Of a DNA stretch of 64,000 bases, positions 17,041-25,528 are shown piece by piece; position 1 is the stretch's first letter; each line of letters begins with the position of its first letter. This stretch comes from an uncultured Alphaproteobacteria bacterium (GTDB taxonomy: Bacteria; Pseudomonadota; Alphaproteobacteria; Rhizobiales; Beijerinckiaceae). The notes under the pieces are model-generated. The model did no database searches. It saw only the letters and a list, made by a program, of their open reading frames with translations, and was not told the DNA's origin. The stretch lies in the NCBI GenBank assembly GCA_937988775.1, contig CALKHP010000025.1:1-64000 (forward strand). Reading direction: 5' to 3'. The position numbers and the translations under genes are program-made.

Positions 17041-17090
17041 GCGTCCATTGACGAAAGCGCGGCGCGGCCCGATATGCAGGGCAGAACGCG

Positions 17091-17186
17091 GTGGCACGAA
17101 ACACGGTCACCGCCAGCCTTGACGATCAGACCGTCAAGCGCGAGCGATTACAACGATATGGCGTGGGTTCTTCGCCAACCGGATAG
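17091..17186 (+). pseudogene. possible remnant of a ribbon-helix-helix antitoxin (31 codons)
   Basis: A GTG-initiated frame gives MARNTVTASLDDQTVKRERL and stops 11 residues later. The first 20 residues resemble the N-terminal strand and helix of CopG/ParD-like antitoxins, but the rest of the domain and any toxin are absent. It could be chance, and no ribosome site is clear. Confidence 0.15.
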
Positions 17187-17225
17187 CGAGGTTGCCGGCA
17201 TCCCGTTCCGAAAGAGAGTTCGCCC

Positions 17226-17555
17226 GTGAAGCACCGCACCGCGAAATTCGCGATCGGCCAAATCGTCCGGCACCGGATTTATCCGTTTCGCGGCGTGGTG
17301 TTCGATATCGATCCTGAATTCGACAACACCGAGGACTGGTGGCTGGCCATCCCCGCCGAGGTGCGGCCGCGCAAGGACCAGCCCTTCTATCATCTGCTCG
17401 CTGAGAACGAGGAGACGGAATACATCGCCTATGTCTCGGAGCAGAACCTCGTGCCGGATACCTCGGGCGAGCCGCTGCGGCACTCGCAGATCAGCGAGAT
17501 TTTCGAGACCGGCCATGACGGCACGCTGGTGCCCCGCCCGCGCAGCATGCACTGA
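17226..17555 (+). CDS. hspQ: heat shock protein HspQ (109 aa)
   Basis: HspQ/YccV family, formerly named hemimethylated-DNA-binding protein. In E. coli it is an adaptor that enhances Lon proteolysis and affects DnaA levels. The signature runs throughout: AKFAIGQIVRHRIYPFRGVV (about 5-24), then FDIDPEF, PFYHLL and EYIAYVSEQNL. Length is typical (about 105). The start is GTG 17226, with AGAGAG 8 or so bases before it. It stands alone between the acyltransferase gene and the convergent ialB gene. Confidence 0.95.
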   Translation: MKHRTAKFAIGQIVRHRIYPFRGVVFDIDPEFDNTEDWWLAIPAEVRPRKDQPFYHLLAENEETEYIAYVSEQNLVPDTSGEPLRHSQISEIFETGHDGTLVPRPRSMH

Positions 17556-17580
17556 GGCGGCGCGGCTTCTCCAGAAACGA

Positions 17581-17612
17581 AAACGCGCCCGGGGCTAACC
17601 CGAGCGCGTCCT
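17581..17612 (-). terminator. Rho-independent terminator of ialB
   Basis: Read leftward, ACGCGCTCGGG pairs with CCCGGGCGCGT around a short loop and runs into TTTTCGTTTC. It lies about 30 bases after the ialB stop and may also block read-through into hspQ. Confidence 0.75.
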
Positions 17613-17640
17613 GATTTCGCCTTGCTGAAAAGCTGCCGGC

Positions 17641-18387
17641 CTACTTCTTCGGCTGGGCCGGAGCCGGCGCGGCCGGAGCCTGCTTCTGCTGCTCTTCCTG
17701 CTGCTTGCGCATGGCCTCGCCACGCTTCTGCAACTCTTCCTGCAGCTTCTTCTGCTGCTCCTCGAGCACCTTCGGATCGATCGGCGGGCCGTCGAAACCC
17801 TTGGCGAAGCCGGTCAGCGGCGCCTCGAACGTGACCTCCTGGCCGGCAGCGTTCTGCGCGCTGACCTTGAGCGTCGTGCCAGCGCGCATGCTCTTGACGA
17901 ACTCGTCCTTGACGCGGGCTTCCGCGAAGCAGCCGTTCGGGAAGCAGATCGTGTAGCGGCCGGCCTCCTGTTGGCCGCCATCGACACCGAAGCGGATGCC
18001 GGGCTGCAGCAGCAGCGCGGGCGGCATCAGGTAGCGCAGGATCTTTTCCTTATCGTCCTGCGTGCTGTAGACGGCGACCGCCAGCAGCGGCTCGCCATTG
18101 TCGCTCGCCACGAAATAGCGCGTGGTGAAGCAGACTTCCTTCTTGGTGCCGGGGTCCTGCGCGCATTGCTTGATCCAGTCGGTCTGGGCTGGGTCAGGCT
18201 TCACCGCCACGGTGACGGGGCCGGTCGGCTGCTGCGGCTGGGCCGGCGCCTGTGCCGCGGGAGCCTGCGCCGGGGCCTTCTTGGGCTGGGCAAGGCCGGT
18301 GCTCACCATCGCCAGCACGCCGGCAGTCGCCAGCAGGGCGCGGGCAAATCCGCGGCCGGCACGAAATTCCTGAGAGAGTGGCGGCAT
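17641..18387 (-). CDS. invasion-associated locus B (IalB)-family protein (248 aa)
   Basis: Exported protein of the IalB family, periplasmic or outer-membrane associated; first known from Bartonella but widespread in Hyphomicrobiales. A signal peptide ends near LAQP (about residue 35). A Gln/Pro/Ala-rich linker follows, then the IalB domain (about 60-200), with cysteines at WIKQC, EVCFTT and TICFPNGCF that could form disulfides. The C-terminal 45 residues are a Lys/Glu/Gln coiled coil (EEQQKKLQEELQKR). AGGAAGA directly precedes ATG 18387, which decides the start over one 7 codons upstream. Confidence 0.9.
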   Translation of the reverse strand: MPPLSQEFRAGRGFARALLATAGVLAMVSTGLAQPKKAPAQAPAAQAPAQPQQPTGPVTVAVKPDPAQTDWIKQCAQDPGTKKEVCFTTRYFVASDNGEPLLAVAVYSTQDDKEKILRYLMPPALLLQPGIRFGVDGGQQEAGRYTICFPNGCFAEARVKDEFVKSMRAGTTLKVSAQNAAGQEVTFEAPLTGFAKGFDGPPIDPKVLEEQQKKLQEELQKRGEAMRKQQEEQQKQAPAAPAPAQPKK

Positions 18388-18656
18388 ATTCTTCCTCGTG
18401 CGGCTCATGCGGCGCGCTTGGCTGGAACGATACGGGTGACGGCAACTGGCCGGTCGGCACAATTAACGCATTCGCCGACGCTGATGCCCCTGCGAATGCG
18501 GCACCAGCATGACCGGGCTGTATTTAGCCGCAACACGGCACGCTTTCCAGCACAACTCGCGGCAGCAGGCAAGTTTATCGCGCGGCGCGCCGCGATCAGA
18601 ACGCGCGTTGCAATTCGCCGCGACCGGGAATGCCGCCGCATGCTAATTTCACCCCG

Positions 18657-20477
18657 ATGCGAATCGGCGCGATACAATGGCTTGCCGCCTGCTGGCTGGC
18701 CCTTCTGATGCTGTGGCCGGCCGCGCGGGCGGCACAGGCGGAGCCGCGTCACGCCATCGCCATGCATGGCGCGGCGGCCCTGCCCGAGGGTTTTTCGCAT
18801 TTCCCCTATGCCAACCCGCACGCGCCGCGCGGCGGCCGCCTGACGCTCGCCGCGCAAGGCACGTTCGACGGGCTCAACCCCTATATCGTCAACGGCTCGA
18901 TGGCGGCGCAGGGCATCTCGCCCTACATCGTGCAATCGCTGATGGCGCGTTCCTATGACGAACCGTTCACGCTTTATGGCCTGATCGCCAGCAGCATCGA
19001 CACGCCGGACGACCGCAGCTCAGTGGCGTTCACCATCGACCCGCGCGCGCGCTTTTCGGACGGCACGCCAATCACCTCGGAAGACATCGCCTTTTCCTGG
19101 AAGCTGCTCAAGGATCACGGCCGCCCCAACCTGCGCGGCCAGTACGGCAAGGTCGCGCGCGTCGAGACGCCCGATCCGCACCACATACGCTTCATCTTCG
19201 CTGATCGCGGCGACTACGAACTGCCGCTGATCATCGGCCTGATGCCGGTGCTGGCCAAGCACGCCACCGACCCGGCGAAGTTCGAGCAAACCAGCTTCAC
19301 CGCGCCGCTCGGCAGCGGGCCTTATGTCGTGACGGATGTCGATCCCGGCGCCAGCATCACCTACAAGCGCAACCCGCATTTCTGGGCCGCCGACCTGCCG
19401 AGCGTGCGCGGCCATTTCAACCCGGACGAGATCAGGATCGATTACTACCGCGATTCCAACGCCTTGTTCGAAGCATTCAAGGCAGGACTTTACGATTACA
19501 GGGTCGAGACCGACGCAAGGCGCTGGCAGACGGGCTATGATTTCCCGGCCATGCGCGAGGGCGCGGTGCGCAAAGAGGCGATCCGTACGCAAACGCCGAA
19601 AGGCATGTTCGGCTTCGTGTTCAATACGCGCCGGCCGGAGTTCCAGGATGTCAGGGTGCGCGAGGCGCTCGGCCTGCTGATCGACCTGCGCTGGATCAAC
19701 CGCAACCTCTACGGTGGCGCGCTAACGCATAGTGCGAGCTATTTCGCCGATTCGGAGCTTTCGGCGCTTGGCCGTCCCGCAAGCCCGGCCGAGCGCGCCC
19801 TGCTGGCGCCATTCCCCGGCGCGGTACGGCCGGACGTGATGGACGGAAGCTGGCAACCGCCAACGGGCGACGGCAGCGGGCGTGACCGCACCGATGCGCG
19901 CCGCGCCCTGAACCTGCTCGCCGCCGCCGGCTATGTGCTGAAGGGCTCGACCTTGCGCAACGCCAGGACCGGTGCGCCGTTCGCCTTCGAGATCATCGTC
20001 GACACGCGCGAGGAGGAGCGGCTCGCACTCGTCTATGCCGACGGGCTGAAGCGCGCCGGCATCAAGGTGCGCGTGCGCCAGATCGATTCGGTGCAATACC
20101 AGAAGCGCCGCATCGACTTCGATTTCGACATGCTGCTCAACACTTGGCCTGTCTCGGCCTCGCCCGGCAATGAACAGCGCGGCCGCTGGTCGAGTGCCGC
20201 CGCCGATGCGCCGGGCTCGCTCAACTATGCCGGCGTGCATTCGCCGGCGGTCGACGCCACCATCGATGCGGTGCTGGCCGCGCGCGACGAGGAAGGCTTC
20301 GTCAGCGCCGTGCGCGCCCTCGACCGGCTGCTGATGTCCGGGTTCTACGTCGTGCCGCTATTCTATGCGCCCGCCCGATGGATCGCCTATCGCAGCCGTC
20401 TCGCCCATCCGGAGCGGCTGCCGCGCTATGAGGTCATCCCCGACGTGTGGTGGATCAAGCAGGGAGGCAAGGACTAG
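18657..20477 (+). CDS. oligopeptide-type extracellular solute-binding protein (606 aa)
   Basis: Family 5 ABC substrate-binding protein, closest in layout to YejA. A signal peptide (MRIGAIQWLAACWLALLML, cleaved near ARAAQA) is followed by ALPEGFSHFPYANPHAPRGG, a YejA-like opening. The SBP_bac_5 core has FTLYGLIASSI and FSDGTPITSEDIAFSW. It should bind peptides in the periplasm. No permease or ATPase lies nearby, so it depends on a transporter elsewhere. An ATG 9 codons upstream exists, but the signal peptide argues for 18657. The next gene begins 2 bases after the stop. Confidence 0.9.
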   Translation: MRIGAIQWLAACWLALLMLWPAARAAQAEPRHAIAMHGAAALPEGFSHFPYANPHAPRGGRLTLAAQGTFDGLNPYIVNGSMAAQGISPYIVQSLMARSYDEPFTLYGLIASSIDTPDDRSSVAFTIDPRARFSDGTPITSEDIAFSWKLLKDHGRPNLRGQYGKVARVETPDPHHIRFIFADRGDYELPLIIGLMPVLAKHATDPAKFEQTSFTAPLGSGPYVVTDVDPGASITYKRNPHFWAADLPSVRGHFNPDEIRIDYYRDSNALFEAFKAGLYDYRVETDARRWQTGYDFPAMREGAVRKEAIRTQTPKGMFGFVFNTRRPEFQDVRVREALGLLIDLRWINRNLYGGALTHSASYFADSELSALGRPASPAERALLAPFPGAVRPDVMDGSWQPPTGDGSGRDRTDARRALNLLAAAGYVLKGSTLRNARTGAPFAFEIIVDTREEERLALVYADGLKRAGIKVRVRQIDSVQYQKRRIDFDFDMLLNTWPVSASPGNEQRGRWSSAAADAPGSLNYAGVHSPAVDATIDAVLAARDEEGFVSAVRALDRLLMSGFYVVPLFYAPARWIAYRSRLAHPERLPRYEVIPDVWWIKQGGKD

Positions 20478-20479
20478 CC

Positions 20480-21739
20480 ATGCCGCGCCATGCGACCATG
20501 CCAGCCGCCGCGCCGGAGCACCATTCCCGCACCCGGCCCGAGTTGACGCTTCAGGCGCTGCTGCGCCGTGCCATCGCGCTGCGCGGCGACGCCCCGGCCA
20601 TGGCCGAGGCTCCCGACACCACCAACTGGTATCATCGCGGACCGCGCAACCTGAGCCTTGGCGCATGGGCCGAACGGGCGGAAAACCTTGGCGCGGCCAT
20701 GCTCGAGCTTGGGCTTGCCGCTGGCGACCGGGTCATCGTGCAACTGCCGAACGTCGCCGATCTTGGCGCTGTCATTCTCGGCCTTGCCGGGGCCGGGCTG
20801 GTGCCCTGCCCGGTGCCGATGGGCTTTGCCGAGGACGCGCTGCATGAGGCGACCGAGGCGGCGAGCGCACGCGCCATCATCACCACGACGCGCTTTGGCC
20901 GGCAGCGGCCAGCCGAAGCGGCGGTCGGCGTCGCGGCGGCCCTGTTCGGCGTGCGCTTCGTATGCGGCTTCGGCGGAGACCTGCCCGACGGCGTCGCGCC
21001 GCTCGATGGCTGGCAGCCGGGCGCCATGCGTAACGGGCGTGACGCCGGAGCAGACGATACGGCACTCGTCACCTTCGAGCGTCGCGGTGGACGCCTCGTG
21101 CCCATGGCCCGCAGCCACCGCCAGATCGTGGCGGACGCGCTGGCCGTGGCGATCGCGGCCAGATGCGACACGCGCACGACGCTGGTCTCGACCCTGCCCG
21201 CCAGCAGCGCGCTCGGCGTGGCCGCCAACCTGCTGCTGCCGCTCCTGACCGGCACCCGCCTGCATCTGCACGGGCCGTTCTCCTCCCGCCTGCTCATCAC
21301 CCAACTCGCGGCGGCGCCGGGCGCGCAGCTCCTGGTTCCAGCCGCCTTGGCCGGCACGCTCGCCGATCTCGCGGCGGAACTGCCGGGCCGCCTCGGCACG
21401 CCGCTGCTGGTGCATCGCTGGCCCGCCACCGGCGCGGCGCCCCCCACCCCGATCGCTGTCGTCGACCTGCACGGTTTCGGCGAAACCGCGCTGGTCGTGG
21501 CCACGCGCAACGCCGGGCGCGATCCTGCCCCCCTGCCGCCCCATGCGCTGCACCCGGCCGCCGAGGTGCTGGGGCTCGACAGGCCATCGCTGGAAACGGC
21601 TCTCGACGAGGCCGGCCATGTGCTGCTGCGCGGCGAGAGCGTCGCGAGCGAACTCGACACCGTGCCCGATCCCACGCGCTGGCACGATACCGGCGTGGCC
21701 GGACGCCACCTGCCAGAAGGCTCGATTGCCCTCGGCTGA
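20480..21739 (+). CDS. degenerate, C-terminally short AMP-binding-type protein (419 aa)
   Basis: Resembles the large N-terminal domain of acyl-CoA synthetases (LSLGAWAERAENLGAAMLE, GDRVIVQLPNVADL) but departs from an active enzyme. The phosphate-binding loop that should be Ser/Thr/Gly-rich reads FERRGGRLVPMARSH. An A5-like GFGETA is still visible. The protein stops at HDTGVAGRHLPEG, where the hinge begins, so the whole C-terminal lid with the catalytic lysine is missing. Function is unknown; a catalytically dead binding role is possible. AAGGA lies 6 bases before the ATG, and the gene is coupled to the solute-binding protein. Confidence 0.75.
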   Translation: MPRHATMPAAAPEHHSRTRPELTLQALLRRAIALRGDAPAMAEAPDTTNWYHRGPRNLSLGAWAERAENLGAAMLELGLAAGDRVIVQLPNVADLGAVILGLAGAGLVPCPVPMGFAEDALHEATEAASARAIITTTRFGRQRPAEAAVGVAAALFGVRFVCGFGGDLPDGVAPLDGWQPGAMRNGRDAGADDTALVTFERRGGRLVPMARSHRQIVADALAVAIAARCDTRTTLVSTLPASSALGVAANLLLPLLTGTRLHLHGPFSSRLLITQLAAAPGAQLLVPAALAGTLADLAAELPGRLGTPLLVHRWPATGAAPPTPIAVVDLHGFGETALVVATRNAGRDPAPLPPHALHPAAEVLGLDRPSLETALDEAGHVLLRGESVASELDTVPDPTRWHDTGVAGRHLPEGSIALG

Positions 21740-21763
21740 GCCCGCGCCGACCAGCAAATTATG

Positions 21764-21872
21764 TCCCTTCTCCCGCTGGCGGGAGAAGGTCCCGGCAGGG
21801 GGATGAGGGGGAGCCCGTGCGCGCCCCCTCATCCGGCACTTCGTGCCACCTTCTCCCGCGTGCGGGAGAAGG
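21764..21872. repeat. family C palindromic repeat, two-ended copy
   Basis: CTTCTCCCGC/GCGGGAGAAGG hairpins at each end enclose an inner inverted pair, CCGGCAGGGGGATGAGGG with its complement. It lies between convergent genes. Other copies are at 43651-43749 and 57592-57632. Confidence 0.85.
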
Positions 21873-21888
21873 GTTGAACCGCCCCGCC

Positions 21889-23103
21889 CTATTCCGCCGG
21901 CACCGCTCCGGCCGGGCGGCGGCTCATCAGCAGCCAGGTCACCACCGCCGCCGCGAAGATCGCGGCGCCGAACGCCGCCGTCACCAGCAGCACGGCGTGG
22001 AAGCCGCCGCGCGCATGCAGTGCCGCGATCATCGGCACCGCAAAACCGCTGACCGTGAAGCCGAGGAAATAGCGGATCGAATAGACCCGGTTGCGCATCT
22101 CGGCGGCGACATAGCGCGCGATCATCGCATCGAGGATCACCACCTGCCCGTAAATCGCCGAGGTCGTCATCACCATGCCGAGCACCAGCGGCGCGCCCTG
22201 CGTGCCGGCGGCGAGCGCCAGGCCGATCGGCTGCATGATCGACATCCAGAAGAAGATCGCCGGCAGGGCATAGCGGTCGATCAGCCGCCCGGCGGTGATC
22301 TGGGTCAGCGCACCGCATACGAAGATCGCCGTGGTAATCCAGCCGGTCTCAGCCAGCGACACCGCGACGCCGAGGCGCTCGTCGATGACCTTCGGCAGCG
22401 CAATAGTGGTGACGTTGAAGGTGATGCCGCCGGCGACGATCGCCACGATCAGGGCCGCGACCAGCGTCACCAGCCCGCGCCGGCCGAGGCTGACGGCATG
22501 GGTCGCGCCGCGTGCGCCGCTACCCTCGCTCTCGTCCTTGACCAGCGTGAGGAAGGCGATGCCGGCCGCGATCAGCACGAGGCCGGGCATGGCGAAGGCC
22601 GCGCGCCAGCCGAAGGCGACGGCGATCGCCGCCGTGACGCCCGAGGCCGAGGCCGCGCCGAGGTTGCCCCACACGCCGTTGCGGCCGAACTCGCGGCCAA
22701 GCTGTTTGGCATTGACCACGATCATCGCGCTGCCGATCGGATGATACACGGCGCTGAACACGCCGAGTACGAGCAGCGCGACCGACAGCGCGAGCGAGCC
22801 GAACGCGGCCGCCACCAGCAGGCAGGACGCGCCATAGCCGAAGAAGAACGTCGCCAGCATGGTGCGCCGGCCGAAACGGTCGGCGAGCCAGCCGACCGGC
22901 AGCGAGCACAGCCCGAAGGCGACGAAAGCGCCCGTGGTGAGCCAGATCAACTCATTGTAGCTGCGCCCCATATCGGCGGCGATGGCGATCACCGCCGTCG
23001 GGAAGATCAGCAGCACGAAATGATCGAGCGCGTGGGCGATATTGACGAAACGGATCGTGGCGCGCGCCCGGTCGGGCAGCACGCGCGGCTGGAAAACGGA
23101 CAT
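21889..23103 (-). CDS. MFS transporter (404 aa)
   Basis: Twelve-span major facilitator. The conserved loop 2-3 motif is VGWLADRFGRRTM near 75-87; the N-terminal span contains HALDHFVLLIFPTAV, similar to the FosR/fosmidomycin-resistance branch. The substrate is unknown; drug or metabolite export is the usual role in this branch. It is divergent from an AraC-type regulator gene 91 bases away, an arrangement like E. coli nimR-nimT, so regulation by that protein is likely. AAGG stands 9 bases before the ATG. Confidence 0.9.
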   Translation of the reverse strand: MSVFQPRVLPDRARATIRFVNIAHALDHFVLLIFPTAVIAIAADMGRSYNELIWLTTGAFVAFGLCSLPVGWLADRFGRRTMLATFFFGYGASCLLVAAAFGSLALSVALLVLGVFSAVYHPIGSAMIVVNAKQLGREFGRNGVWGNLGAASASGVTAAIAVAFGWRAAFAMPGLVLIAAGIAFLTLVKDESEGSGARGATHAVSLGRRGLVTLVAALIVAIVAGGITFNVTTIALPKVIDERLGVAVSLAETGWITTAIFVCGALTQITAGRLIDRYALPAIFFWMSIMQPIGLALAAGTQGAPLVLGMVMTTSAIYGQVVILDAMIARYVAAEMRNRVYSIRYFLGFTVSGFAVPMIAALHARGGFHAVLLVTAAFGAAIFAAAVVTWLLMSRRPAGAVPAE

Positions 23104-23193
23104 GGGCCGGCCTTGCCGATTGATTGCGTTCGACGCGCATCATAGGCTGGCCCGAAAGCGATGTTAGGCCATCATTCGTCGAGGACAGGCCAG

Positions 23194-23949
23194 ATGTCCC
23201 GCAGCATTAACCGCGACGATTTCCAGCATATCGACCGCGCCATCGGCGCGATGGCGAAGGATTTTCCCGACCGGAGCCACACGGGCGAGCATTCGCATCC
23301 GCGCGGCCAGCTCCTGCACGCGGTCGAGGGCGTGATGCTGGCCCGCACCAGCACCGGCGCCTGGCTCGTGCCGCCGGGCTTCGCGCTGTGGATCCCGCCC
23401 GGGCGGCCGCATAATGTCGAGATGCGCGGCAAGGTCTCGATGCGCACCATCTATCTGCGTCAGGACGAGGCCCGGCGCATGGCGCCGCGCTGCCGGGTGA
23501 TTCGCGTCGCGCCGCTGCTGCGCGAGGCAATCCTGGCGCTGGTCGAGGAGCCGCTGCTCTATGACGAGGCCGGGCGCGGCGGGCACCTGGCGGCGCTCGT
23601 CATCGACGAGATCGACCGCGCGCCGACCGAGATGCTCGAACTGCCGCTGCCATCCGATGCGAAACTGCTCCGGGTGTGCGAGGCGCTGATCGCCGATCCG
23701 GGCAGCGCGCGCGATCTCGACGGCTGGGCGGAATTCGCCAGTCTCAGCCGCCGCAGCCTGTCGCGCGGGTTTCGCGACGAAACCGGGCTGTCGCTCGGCG
23801 CGTGGCGCCGCAAACTGCGCACCCTCAACGCGCTTGGCCGGCTGGAGGGCGGCGCGAGCGTCGCCGAGACGGCGCATCGGCTGGGCTATCGCAGCGCCAG
23901 CGCCCTCACGGCGATGATCCGGCGCGAACGCCCGGCGCCACAAACCTGA
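23194..23949 (+). CDS. AraC-family regulator with cupin domain (251 aa)
   Basis: An N-terminal cupin sensor (HTGEHSHPRGQLLHAVEG, about 30-47; LVPPGFALWIPPGRPH) is joined to two C-terminal helix-turn-helix motifs (SLSRRSLSRGFRDETG and SVAETAHRLGYRSASAL). This architecture matches NimR/YeaM-type regulators. It should bind the shared 90-base gap and control the divergent MFS gene, and possibly itself. The start is ATG 23194, preceded by AGGACAGG; an ATG 11 codons upstream is less likely. Confidence 0.9.
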   Translation: MSRSINRDDFQHIDRAIGAMAKDFPDRSHTGEHSHPRGQLLHAVEGVMLARTSTGAWLVPPGFALWIPPGRPHNVEMRGKVSMRTIYLRQDEARRMAPRCRVIRVAPLLREAILALVEEPLLYDEAGRGGHLAALVIDEIDRAPTEMLELPLPSDAKLLRVCEALIADPGSARDLDGWAEFASLSRRSLSRGFRDETGLSLGAWRRKLRTLNALGRLEGGASVAETAHRLGYRSASALTAMIRRERPAPQT

Positions 23950-24099
23950 GACCGCCTGCGCGCGCTTTGTCATTTCCACACAATCATGCTGGAATAGGCT
24001 CGTCGAGAGCGTGGCGCGCGGGTGCGCCGCGCAACCGGTGCAACCAAAGCCGATCCTCGGCGTTAGTTTTGGCCCACGAGGGGCCAGCAGGAGAAACTC

Positions 24100-24495
24100 A
24101 TGAGCATTTTCGGTTCGATCATGTCGAAAATTTTCGGCAGCACACCCGCACAGGCCGCGGAAGCCGCCCCTGCCGCAGGTGGCAGCGCCGCCGCGCCGGC
24201 AGCAACGGCGGCCGCCGCCGGTGGGGCCGCCGCAGCCTCGGTCGATGTCGAGGCCATCCTGACCGGGCTTGCCGCCAAGGCCGGCCAGACGCTCGACTGG
24301 CGCAAGTCGATCGTCGACCTGATGAAGCTGCTCAACCTCGACAGCAGCCTGAGCGCGCGCAAGGAGCTCGCCAAGGAGCTCAATTATAGCGGCGACACCA
24401 ATGATTCCGCCTCGATGAACATCTGGCTGCACAAGCAGGTGATGCAGAAGCTGGCCGAGAATGGCGGCAAGGTGCCGGACAGCCTGAAGAACTGA
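24100..24495 (+). CDS. DUF3597 protein (131 aa)
   Basis: Small protein with a family-typical N-terminus (MSIFGSIMSKIFG), then an Ala/Gly-rich low-complexity linker (about 18-48) and the conserved DUF3597 domain: LDWRKSIVDLMKLLNLDSS, then ARKELAKEL and MNIWLHKQVMQKL. The family resembles LysM-adjacent or phage-derived domains, but the function is unknown. AGGAG stands 8 bases before the ATG. It is probably monocistronic, with a family B repeat downstream. Confidence 0.88.
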   Translation: MSIFGSIMSKIFGSTPAQAAEAAPAAGGSAAAPAATAAAAGGAAAASVDVEAILTGLAAKAGQTLDWRKSIVDLMKLLNLDSSLSARKELAKELNYSGDTNDSASMNIWLHKQVMQKLAENGGKVPDSLKN

Positions 24496-24610
24496 GGCAG
24501 ATCGAAAACCAGCGCCGGAGACCCGGTAGCGCTTTTCCGAAGCGGGATCGGCCGGTCAAGCCGGCCGATGGCGGCTGGACTGGTTTGCAGCCATCTCCGC
24601 CACCGTCTTC

Positions 24611-24684
24611 CCCGGACTTGATCCGGGGCCGAGGGATACGGGGCGTTGACGCAGTCATGGGTCCCGGCTCAAGGCCGGGACAAG
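24611..24684. repeat. two family B repeats
   Basis: CCCCGGACTTGATCCGGGG at about 24614-24632 and the variant GTCCCGGCTCAAGGCCGGGAC at about 24660-24680, between convergent genes. Confidence 0.8.
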
Positions 24685-24705
24685 AGCAAGACCTGTTAGG
24701 AAACG

Positions 24706-25464
24706 TCAGATCGGTGCGCGGTCGGCGTGCAATTGCGCAACCATGTGGCGGATCGCTTCAACCGCCGCCGCGAGCAGCGCGGCATCCTTGCTGCGCGCCA
24801 CGATCTGGTTGCTGAAGCCCGCGCCCGTGAAGGACGGGTACGAGCCGACCGAAACGCCCGGATGCGCCGCCGCGAGTTCGGCGAGCCCGCCGGCGTAAAT
24901 GCCCTCCGGCAGGCCGGCGGCATCGACCGTCTCGGACAGCATGCGCACGCCGGTCGCCAGCGTCGGCGCGATCTCGTCGAGCATGGCCTGCATGACGGAG
25001 GGCACGCCGGCCATGACGATGACATTGCCGATGCGAAAGCCCGGAGCCTTGGAAATCGGGTTGGCGATCAGGGCGGCGCCGGCCGGGATGCGCGCCATGC
25101 GCAGCCGCGCGGCGTTCAGCTCGCCCGGCTTGTAGCGCTCGCTCATCATGGCGACGGCGCGCGGATCGACATCGATCGCCGCACCAAACGCCTTGGCGAC
25201 GCTGTCGGCGGTGATGTCGTCATGCGTCGGCCCGATGCCGCCGGTGGTGAAGACATAAGTGTAGCGAGCCCGGAGCGCGTCGAGCCCGGCGACGATCTCG
25301 GCCTCGACATCGGGCACCACGCGCACCTCGCGCAGGTCGATGGCGATATTGGTCAGATACTCGGCGATATAGCCGATATTCTTGTCCTTGGTCCGTCCGG
25401 ACAGGATTTCATCGCCAATCACCAGGATGGCGGCGGTAACGGAGGCTTGCTGCACGGTATCCAT
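24706..25464 (-). CDS. CinA N-terminal/molybdopterin-binding domain protein (252 aa)
   Basis: Stand-alone MoCF-biosynthesis domain of the CinA (competence/damage-inducible protein A) type. Signatures are LVIGDEILSGRTKDKN near 14-29 and TTGGIGPTHDDITADS near 70-85, with VIVMAGVPSVM around 150. The deamidase domain of full CinA is absent, so the protein resembles the short alphaproteobacterial form. Nucleotide pyrophosphatase activity on ADP-ribose or NAD derivatives is possible by family. The start is ATG 25464; the upstream open frame is not conserved-looking. Confidence 0.88.
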   Translation of the reverse strand: MDTVQQASVTAAILVIGDEILSGRTKDKNIGYIAEYLTNIAIDLREVRVVPDVEAEIVAGLDALRARYTYVFTTGGIGPTHDDITADSVAKAFGAAIDVDPRAVAMMSERYKPGELNAARLRMARIPAGAALIANPISKAPGFRIGNVIVMAGVPSVMQAMLDEIAPTLATGVRMLSETVDAAGLPEGIYAGGLAELAAAHPGVSVGSYPSFTGAGFSNQIVARSKDAALLAAAVEAIRHMVAQLHADRAPI

Positions 25465-25528
25465 GCCCACCGTTATAGACCCGCCGCGCCGGCGGGCAAG
25501 CGGCTTACAAGCACCAGGACGCGGGGGC

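Noticed and set aside
21764..21872. Repeated hairpin units that could suggest a CRISPR array.
   Set aside because: There are only isolated palindromic pairs, no regular spacers and no cas genes.
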